Shown here: positions 13,731-18,661 of the stretch, piece after piece
Layout: each line of letters begins with the position of its first letter
Numbering within the stretch: the first letter of the stretch is position 1
NCBI GenBank assembly: GCA_022361095.1
Contig: JAKSBO010000789.1
Location: forward strand, 1 to 18,661
Reading direction: 5' to 3'
Length of the DNA: 18,661 nt
From: Desulfobacterales bacterium
GTDB taxonomy: Bacteria; Desulfobacterota; Desulfobacteria; Desulfobacterales; Desulfobacteraceae
Notes under the pieces: model-generated
Seen by the model: only the letters and a program-made list of their open reading frames with translations
Database searches by the model: none
What the model was told of the DNA's origin: nothing
Position numbers and translations under genes: made by a program

Positions 13731-14696
13731 CTATTTTAAAGCCTCCTTGAACTGGCCGGCCATTTTTCTCATATTATCCAGCCAGTCCAAAGCCAAAGGA
13801 TTGGCCGGCATAACCTGGCCGTTGATCTCCCTGGCCACAAGTTGCGCACTTTTGGTTGAAAACTGGGGCTGGACAAAAATGACGTTGATACCCTCGTCCC
13901 TGGCATGCTGGATCAGCTTCTGCAGTTTTGCAGGTTTCGGATCTTTACCTTCTATTTCAATGGGAATCATTTTCAGTTTGTAATCCCGGGCAAAATATCC
14001 CCAGGCCGGATGAAAAACCATAAACTGCATGCCTGCATTATGTTTTAACATCAGGGTCAAATCCCGGTCAAGGGCATCAATTTCTTTGATAAAGAGATTA
14101 TAATTGACAGTGTAAAATCCCTTGTTTTCAGGATCGGCGGCAGCAAGGGCCCCAAGAATTTTACCCGCCTGAATCTTGACCAGTTTGGGAGAGAGCCAGA
14201 TATGGGGGTCCAGTCCGGCATGCCCATGGTCATGATCATCCTCTGCATGGGCTTTCTCATCATGGTGCGCATTGTGCCCCCCATGGTGATGGGCGTCATG
14301 ACCGTCATCGTGGTGCGCTTCATGGCCTTCATGATGGTGCTGGTGGGCTGCCATGGGCTGCTTTTTTATGCCTTTGTCTGTATGGACAATGGTCATATTC
14401 GGATTGGCCGATGCAATTTTATCCAACCAGAACGTCTCAAAGGGAACGCCAATGGAAAAATAAATCCGGGTTTTGGATATTTTAGCCATCTGTGCAGGTT
14501 TTGGCTCATATGTGGCCGGACTTGCGCCGGGCTGAACCATCACGGAAACATCCACTTTATCTTTGCCGATTTGTTGCACGAAATATTGCTGGGGCATGAT
14601 GCTGACAAAGACGGGCAGGGGAGTTTGCGCCCAGGCCGTCCCACAGCACACAGCCAGCGTTAAAACAACGAAAAAAAACTGAATAACCCTTTTCAT
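13731..14696 (-). CDS. znuA: zinc ABC transporter solute-binding protein ZnuA
   Basis: A 321-residue periplasmic metal-binding protein, first gene of the operon. The signal peptide runs MKRVIQFFFVVLTLAVCCGT to about Ala23. A loop at 118-159 has 18 histidines mixed with Asp and Glu, the usual zinc-scavenging loop of ZnuA. Core motifs follow: GLDPHIWLSP (ligand H165), MVFHPAWGYFARDY (ligand H229), IEIEGKDPKP and FVQPQFSTKSA. Two normal ligands are changed: PHxYEP reads PATYEP (Ala61) and the final DPL reads NPL (Asn299). The PATYEP form occurs in a delta-proteobacterial subfamily as I recall; the Asn is odder. ATG 14696 is chosen (GGAG about 8 nt upstream, good signal peptide); an extension to 14792 would add a non-secretory leader. 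znuC begins at its stop. Confidence 0.92.
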   Translation of the reverse strand: MKRVIQFFFVVLTLAVCCGTAWAQTPLPVFVSIMPQQYFVQQIGKDKVDVSVMVQPGASPATYEPKPAQMAKISKTRIYFSIGVPFETFWLDKIASANPNMTIVHTDKGIKKQPMAAHQHHHEGHEAHHDDGHDAHHHGGHNAHHDEKAHAEDDHDHGHAGLDPHIWLSPKLVKIQAGKILGALAAADPENKGFYTVNYNLFIKEIDALDRDLTLMLKHNAGMQFMVFHPAWGYFARDYKLKMIPIEIEGKDPKPAKLQKLIQHARDEGINVIFVQPQFSTKSAQLVAREINGQVMPANPLALDWLDNMRKMAGQFKEALK

Positions 14697-14790
14697 TCCT
14701 GACTCCTTTTTTTTAAGTTTTGATATGTTCCATCGAACGGCCATGGGCCGACCTGGTCTATCAGCACCCAGGCTCGCCCCACAACACAAC

Positions 14791-14825
14791 ATGAAAGAAA
14801 CTTAGGAACTTATTGGTTCTTTCAT
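14791..14825. repeat. inverted repeat in the znuA leader
   Basis: ATGAAAGAA (14791-14799) and TTCTTTCAT (14817-14825) are perfect 9-bp arms separated by 17 bp. It lies 95-130 bp upstream of the znuA start, between the 14851-14871 palindrome and the gene, so it would be in the leader mRNA or be a second protein site. The 325-bp gap 14697-15021 holds no gene. Confidence 0.5.
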
Positions 14826-14850
14826 ATAAACGGAATTAAGAAGAGCTCAT

Positions 14851-14871
14851 AAATGCAACTTTATTGCATTT
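14851..14871. promoter_or_regulatory. 21-bp palindrome, candidate Zur box
   Basis: AAATGCAA-N5-TTGCATTT: perfect 8-bp arms around CTTTA. On the minus strand it directly follows a -35-like TTGCCA (14877-14872) and would fill the spacer before a weak -10 ATTTAT (14854-14849). A long AT-rich palindrome in the promoter of a zinc operon that encodes its own Fur-family regulator is the expected form of a Zur operator. I cannot match it to a documented consensus for this phylum. Confidence 0.55.
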
Positions 14872-14877
14872 TGGCAA

Positions 14878-15021
14878 AAAGGCAAGGGGACGGACTGTTT
14901 TTTTACCGCAAAGGCAACAAAATCCACGAGGATAAAACAGCGTAACACTTAGCGGCGTTGGCCCTCTTCGCGGTTTAGCGCTTAATTTCCGGAATTGAAC
15001 GAAAGAGAGGAAGCGGCCCCA
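14878..15021. other. intergenic spacer with imperfect inverted arms
   Basis: Between the zinc operon promoter and the DUF1178 stop. ACCGCAAAGG near 14915 and CTTCGCGGT near 14968 form an imperfect inverted pair about 50 bp apart, preceded by a run of seven T. Such ACCGCAAAG/CTTTGCGGT text occurs as dispersed repeats in this group as I recall; it may also end the upstream operon's transcript. Confidence 0.3.
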
Positions 15022-15468
15022 TTAATTGAGATCGTCATCGTCCTTTTTAAAAGCCGGGAGTTTCATTACCGGCACCCCCTCTTTTTCCAGGGTCTTTTCC
15101 TCTTCCTGGGTTGTGGTGCCCCGGATCTGTTTAAAGTCTTTGGCCCCGTAGTGCATTTCCAGCGCTTCTTTGGCAAAGGACGACCCGACGTCTTCATAAT
15201 TATTCTCAACGTACTCTGTCATTTTTTCGGCAAACTCGGCCATGGCATCCAGTTGGGCCTGGGACGCCGTCTCCCGGCCGGGACCGGCAGGGGTTGGGGC
15301 GGCGGATTTTCGTATGGCCACGGCAGACAACTTGGGGCTGACTGAAAAACTGTCACACACAGGGCATTGCAGAAGACCCTGGTCCTGCTGACGGTTAAGA
15401 TCATCCCGGTCATCAAACCAGCCTTCAAAAACATGGCCGTTAATGCATTCCAGATCAAAGACTATCAT
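15022..15468 (-). CDS. DUF1178 family protein
   Basis: A 148-residue soluble protein matching DUF1178 (PF06676): N-terminal MIVFDLECINGHVFEGWFDD, then LLQCPVCDSFSVSPKLSA with a CxxC (about 35-38) which, with C8, could form a small zinc site; a linker rich in Ala/Pro; and a C-terminal helical half with EYVENNYEDVGSSFAKEALEMH and the acidic/lysine tail. The function of the family is unknown. ATG 15468 lies 17 bp after the radical SAM stop with no clear ribosome-binding site, so it is probably read from that transcript. It is the last gene of the left-reading group that starts with ahbB or mtnA. Confidence 0.88.
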   Translation of the reverse strand: MIVFDLECINGHVFEGWFDDRDDLNRQQDQGLLQCPVCDSFSVSPKLSAVAIRKSAAPTPAGPGRETASQAQLDAMAEFAEKMTEYVENNYEDVGSSFAKEALEMHYGAKDFKQIRGTTTQEEEKTLEKEGVPVMKLPAFKKDDDDLN

Positions 15469-15485
15469 GATTAGAGGGGTATACG

Positions 15486-16832
15486 TTATTTTACCATCTT
15501 TTTCAATTGAGAAATACGCGCCAGATCCTGCTGGGAGCGCACACAGGGAAACAGGCTGTTGTTGGTCAGTGCCGGATGGGCCGTGATATCAAAGCGGGCA
15601 TTTTTTACGGCATCCGCCCACATGGCCGTATGGGGGATGGGGGTATAATAGGCCAGGACCGGGGTTACGCCTAAGCGTTTCACCAGGCCAATGGACGCTT
15701 CCACCTCATCAAGGTCCTGGCCGGGCAGTCCGCACAACAGATAAGCGCCCAACTGGTCCTTGGCAAACCCTGCTGCGCGCAGGTTCTCCACTGCCGTAAA
15801 AAATTCATCCTGCCTGACTTTAATATCGTGGCGATGACTTGAAAAATCTGTGGTTTCAAGCCCCAGGCGAATGGTTTTAAACCCTGCCTTGAACATCAGA
15901 TCAGCAGCTTTTGCCGAAATCTCTTTAATATGCAGGGCATTGGGGGTGTGGAAAAAAAGATCCATTTTTTCATCAATGATGCGTTCAAGCAGGGGAAACG
16001 CATTTTTTTCCGGATTGATCAAAAGCGCATCATCGTAAAAGGCAAAATTTTTCACCTGAAAGCGGGTGTGCCAGTGGCGGATTTCCTGAAAGACATTGTC
16101 CGGGGAGCGCCGCCGAAACCGGGGTTCAAGAAAGGAGGACGCACAGTATTCACAGGAAAAGGGGCACCCCCGGGAGGTCAGAATCGGGGCATAGGCCATG
16201 CTCTCCTGGAGATCCAGGGCAGCAAAAGGTTCGGCATCAAGGTCTGTTGGGGCAGGTATGTGGTTCAGGGTAAACCCCGTGCAGGTTTTAACCAGGTCAG
16301 CAAGAACAGGTTCTGCCGGGCCGGTGATGACATGGTCGGCCCCGGAATATTGCCTGGCGTGGGCGTCACAAAGCGTTGCGTAGATACCGCCCAGCGCCAC
16401 GGGCACGCCGGGAAAAACCTTTTTGAGCAGGGCAATGGTTTCAGCCACACCCGTGGCCCAATAGGTCATAAGCGAGGTGACCAGAATCAGGTCAGGCCGG
16501 TCCATTGCCGAAAGGTCCTGTTCAATCCAGCCCTTTAAAGCCCCGTACCGGGTAAAATTTACACCGTCCTTTCCCAGGTGGGGTTCTAGCACTTCGGGCA
16601 AGGGAATCCGGGTTTTTTCAAAGGGGCCCCTGCCGTCCCAATACACCTTGACGCGATTGGTTTTCCTGGGGTGAAACCGATTCATGCAGTCCACAAACGA
16701 GACCCGCACGCGGTTCCGGCGCAGGATGGCGGCAATGGTGAAAAGGCCTAAGGGCCGTGCCCAGAAATCAAAGGCGGCAAAATCATGAACCCAGGGATTG
16801 ACGCAAAGAATATGGGGCGGATCAGTTCTCAA
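15486..16832 (-). CDS. radical SAM protein with B12-binding-type N-terminal domain
   Basis: A 448-residue enzyme. The N-terminal domain (about 1-190) is the Rossmann-like fold of cobalamin-binding radical SAM proteins (PHILCVNPWVHDFAAFDFWA, then LILVTSLMTYWATG and VPVALGGIYATL). The radical SAM core (about 210-400) has the 4Fe-4S motif GCPFSCEYC (C223, C227, C230), with YDDALLI, GLETT and LCGLPGQ as SAM and barrel motifs. The product is unknown; family members do methylation, ring changes or oxidative steps. The start is TTG at 16832, 11 bp inside the end of ahbB, the only standard start that keeps the first beta strand. The overlap with ahbB implies coupling and perhaps a role in tetrapyrrole chemistry, but it is not AhbC or AhbD, which lack this N-terminal domain. 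Confidence 0.88.
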   Translation of the reverse strand: MRTDPPHILCVNPWVHDFAAFDFWARPLGLFTIAAILRRNRVRVSFVDCMNRFHPRKTNRVKVYWDGRGPFEKTRIPLPEVLEPHLGKDGVNFTRYGALKGWIEQDLSAMDRPDLILVTSLMTYWATGVAETIALLKKVFPGVPVALGGIYATLCDAHARQYSGADHVITGPAEPVLADLVKTCTGFTLNHIPAPTDLDAEPFAALDLQESMAYAPILTSRGCPFSCEYCASSFLEPRFRRRSPDNVFQEIRHWHTRFQVKNFAFYDDALLINPEKNAFPLLERIIDEKMDLFFHTPNALHIKEISAKAADLMFKAGFKTIRLGLETTDFSSHRHDIKVRQDEFFTAVENLRAAGFAKDQLGAYLLCGLPGQDLDEVEASIGLVKRLGVTPVLAYYTPIPHTAMWADAVKNARFDITAHPALTNNSLFPCVRSQQDLARISQLKKMVK

Positions 16833-17301
16833 AATACTGCATAGAGGTTTTTTTCAGCTCCTGGCGTGAAAACAGCAAGGTATAATCTTTTTCACCTGTG
16901 GCTTTGGACACCTTTGACGCAATGGCAAAGCACTCCTCCTCGGTTGCCCCGTGAACCATGGTGTACAGATTTTTATCCCACCCGGGCGCAGGATCTCTTC
17001 GATAACAATGGGTGATTTCACGAAAGGTCGCCATGATGCTGCCCACCTCCTCCACCCGTTCCTCGGGCACCTTCCAGGCCACCATGGCATTGGCCTTGAA
17101 CCCTGAGTTCTGGTGCTTGAGTGTGGCACCGAACCGCCGGATCATATTTCTGTCATGAAGACCGGACAGTACCTCAAGAAATTTTTCCTCTGAAATGCCT
17201 ATCTGTTCTGCCATTTCAAGATAGGGACGCTTGCAGACCGGTATATCGGTTTGCAGCAGTGAAATTACTTTTTTTTCCAGGTCTGTTAGGGATGTTGTCA
17301 T
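16822..17301 (-). CDS. ahbB: siroheme decarboxylase subunit AhbB-like (Lrp/AsnC fold)
   Basis: A 159-residue protein. An AsnC-type helix-turn-helix lies at about 5-60 (LTDLEKKVISLLQTDIPVCK, then RPYLEMAEQIGISEEKFLEVL), followed by an Lrp-like alpha/beta half with the siroheme decarboxylase signature MIRRFGATLKHQNSGFKANA, then MVAWKVPEERVEEVG, FREITHCYRRDPAPGWDKNLY and TMVHGATEEEC. The AhbA/AhbB pair turns 12,18-didecarboxysiroheme's precursor siroheme into the didecarboxy form on the way to heme. The HCYRR and ANAMVAW text is of the AhbB rather than AhbA type. No ahbA, ahbC or ahbD lies in the window; they may be elsewhere. ATG 17301 is preceded by a weak GGAAAC. The gene overlaps the radical SAM gene by 11 bp. 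Confidence 0.87.
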   Translation of the reverse strand: MTTSLTDLEKKVISLLQTDIPVCKRPYLEMAEQIGISEEKFLEVLSGLHDRNMIRRFGATLKHQNSGFKANAMVAWKVPEERVEEVGSIMATFREITHCYRRDPAPGWDKNLYTMVHGATEEECFAIASKVSKATGEKDYTLLFSRQELKKTSMQYFEN

Positions 17302-17358
17302 AAATTGGTTTCCATAAGCCCTGCTAAGGCTCCATCTTTAGTCAATTTATTTATATAA

Positions 17359-17416
17359 CCTCTGTTTGGACGGCTCCTCAGAGGGGCGTACGCCCACAAA
17401 GTTGCACAGATGCAAC
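17359..17416. repeat. three consecutive hairpins between mtnA and ahbB
   Basis: In the 138-bp gap: CCTCTG (17359-17364) with CAGAGG (17379-17384); the 12-bp palindrome GGGCGTACGCCC (17384-17395); and GTTGCA-caga-TGCAAC (17401-17416). The last has a tetraloop and perfect 6-bp arms. No U tract follows on the minus strand. The cluster lies after the mtnA stop and before ahbB, so it could end or process the mtnA transcript or be a dispersed repeat. Confidence 0.5.
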
Positions 17417-17439
17417 ACCGCAGGTGGGTGACTTTTCGT

Positions 17440-18555
17440 TCAAACAGCATCTGATTTTTTATCCGGGAACAATCCCATGATCTCTTCTTCGGCGGCACCG
17501 CAAATGCCGCGTTCGGTGATAAATCCGGTCACAAGGCGGGCCGGGGTGACATCAAACGCATGGTTGGCCGCCGGGCTGTTTTCAGGGGGCACCAGGACCG
17601 ATGAAATCTTTCCATCGCAAAGCCCCTGCACATATTTAATCTCGTCCGGGTCCCGCTCCTCGATAGGAATATCCTTTACACCGTCAGTGATTGTCCAGTC
17701 AAAGGTGGATGAGGGAAGCGCCACATAAAAGGGCACATTGTTGTCCCGGGCAGCCAGGGCCTTGAGATAGGTGCCGATTTTGTTGGCCACATCGCCGGCC
17801 CGGGTGGTACGGTCGGTGCCCACAATGACCAGATCCACCATGCCGTGCTGCATGAGATGCCCCCCGGCGTTATCCGTGATCACGGTATGCCGGATCCCGT
17901 GCTTGCCAAGTTCCCAGGCGGTCAGACGCGATCCCTGGTTCAAGGGGCGCGTTTCATCCACCCACACGTGAATATCAATGCCTGCATCAAATGCGGTGTA
18001 CATGGGTGCAGTGGCGGTGCCGTATTCTATGCAGGCAAGCCATCCTGCATTGCAGTGGGTCAGAATGTTTACAGGCCCGCCGTTTTTCTTGTCCGCAATC
18101 TCTTTGATGATGGACAGGCCGAATTCACCGATTCTTTGACAGTTCACCGCCTCTTCTTCCACGATCTCCAATGCTTCTTCCAGGGCGGCTGCCACCCGGG
18201 CATCATATCCGGATTCGTTAAGGGCTTTTTCCATGACCCGGTCCACGCCCCATGCCAGATTGGTGGCAGTAGGCCGGGCATCACGAAGGCGGGCGCACTC
18301 ACCTTTAAACCATGTATCATCACCCCCCCGGTTACCCTGCTGAACCAGAATAACATAAACACCCAGCGCCCCTGTGGCACCGATCAACGGGGCACCCCGG
18401 ACATACATCTCTTTGATGGCATGGATAACCAAATCATTGGTTGTCAGGTCTTCCGCAATCAATTCATGGGGCAGGCGTCTCTGGTCTATGACCTTAACGG
18501 TTTTTGATTCTTTATCAAACCAGATGGGCCGCATCTGTTTTCCATCCACATTCAT
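17440..18555 (-). CDS. mtnA: S-methyl-5-thioribose-1-phosphate isomerase
   Basis: A 371-residue enzyme that converts 5-methylthioribose 1-phosphate to methylthioribulose 1-phosphate in methionine salvage or in anaerobic methylthioadenosine shunts. The family motifs are all present: VRGAPLIGATGALGV (53-67), the catalytic Cys in ILTHCNAG (C168), DETRPLNQGSRLTAWEL (200-216), ITDNAGGHLM, the catalytic Asp in VGTDRTTRAGDVANKIGTY (D248), and PSSTFD and FDVTPARLVTGFITERG near the C-terminus. Length is normal. ATG 18555 has AAAGGA about 9 nt upstream. No other mtn gene (mtnP, mtnK, mtnB-D) is in the window, so it may serve a shunt whose other enzymes lie elsewhere. It is 138 bp from ahbB and probably has its own promoter to the right. 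Confidence 0.96.
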   Translation of the reverse strand: MNVDGKQMRPIWFDKESKTVKVIDQRRLPHELIAEDLTTNDLVIHAIKEMYVRGAPLIGATGALGVYVILVQQGNRGGDDTWFKGECARLRDARPTATNLAWGVDRVMEKALNESGYDARVAAALEEALEIVEEEAVNCQRIGEFGLSIIKEIADKKNGGPVNILTHCNAGWLACIEYGTATAPMYTAFDAGIDIHVWVDETRPLNQGSRLTAWELGKHGIRHTVITDNAGGHLMQHGMVDLVIVGTDRTTRAGDVANKIGTYLKALAARDNNVPFYVALPSSTFDWTITDGVKDIPIEERDPDEIKYVQGLCDGKISSVLVPPENSPAANHAFDVTPARLVTGFITERGICGAAEEEIMGLFPDKKSDAV

Positions 18556-18661
18556 GACCTGTTTCCTTTAGAATCTTAAATTTTCAATTCTATCTATTTA
18601 AAGTTCGGTGTAATCTACACGGATCTTTCAGCATTGGTTGCGTGCAGAGCCTGGGTATCAA

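Noticed and set aside
14202..14663. Plus-strand open frame rich in Met/Val/Gly
   Set aside because: It is the antisense of the ZnuA His-rich loop (CAT/CAC repeats read as ATG/GTG).
14697..14792. 32-residue extension of ZnuA
   Set aside because: It would hide the signal peptide; MKRVIQFFF at 14696 has both a ribosome-binding site and a normal secretion signal.
17298..17498. Minus-strand 66-codon open frame between mtnA and ahbB
   Set aside because: It overlaps the ends of both genes, runs through three palindromes and matches no family; more likely non-coding repeat-like DNA.
1..18661. CRISPR arrays, tRNA or rRNA genes, insertion sequences, phage genes
   Set aside because: Read for on both strands; no repeat-spacer pattern, cloverleaf, transposase or structural phage gene was recognised.

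Overview
The window looks like a chromosomal segment of an anaerobic Desulfobacterota (Desulfobacteraceae-like) bacterium. The pointers are an AhbB-type siroheme decarboxylase (the siroheme-dependent heme route of sulfate reducers, denitrifiers and archaea), a cytidylate-kinase-like/BON protein of a kind common in this phylum, and GC-rich codon use broken by AT-richer accessory genes. This assignment is inferred from gene content, not from a marker gene.

Layout. (1) Positions 1-658, minus: a cytidylate-kinase-like protein with a BON domain that runs off the left edge and seems to lack the P-loop. (2) 821-2379, plus: a TetR regulator and an Asp-nucleophile alpha/beta hydrolase, each preceded by a near-identical 16-bp imperfect palindrome, so probably one autoregulated unit. 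(3) 2560-3243, minus: a DUF4332-like helix-hairpin-helix protein. (4) 3244-4004: no convincing gene, possible coding debris. (5) 4055-9434, minus: a six-gene operon, read permease - ATPase - solute-binding protein - AroM-family protein - HutI-like amidohydrolase - FCD-type GntR regulator. A palindrome TTGTCGGACAA overlaps its predicted -10 box. (6) 9502-9822: a fragment of a GPH/MFS_2 sugar transporter, followed by about 460 bp without a gene. (7) 10282-14696, minus: a zinc uptake operon znuA-znuC-znuB-zur followed closely by a GAF-GGDEF diguanylate cyclase, with a 21-bp palindrome in the putative promoter region upstream. (8) 15022-18555, minus: DUF1178 protein, a B12-binding-type radical SAM protein, AhbB, and MtnA.

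The most interesting unit is the 4055-9434 operon. It couples a polar-amino-acid-type ABC importer to an amidohydrolase that keeps every metal ligand of imidazolonepropionase but has changed several substrate-contacting positions, and to an AroM protein of the Asp/Glu/hydantoin racemase superfamily. There is no hutH, hutU or hutG in view, and the binding protein lacks the Asp that normally grips an alpha-amino group. I infer uptake and ring-opening of a cyclic imidazolone- or hydantoin-like compound under control of the last gene. The substrate is unknown.

In the zinc operon ZnuA has a very His-rich loop but lacks two of the usual metal ligands, and ZnuC appears to start at a non-standard codon coupled to the znuA stop.
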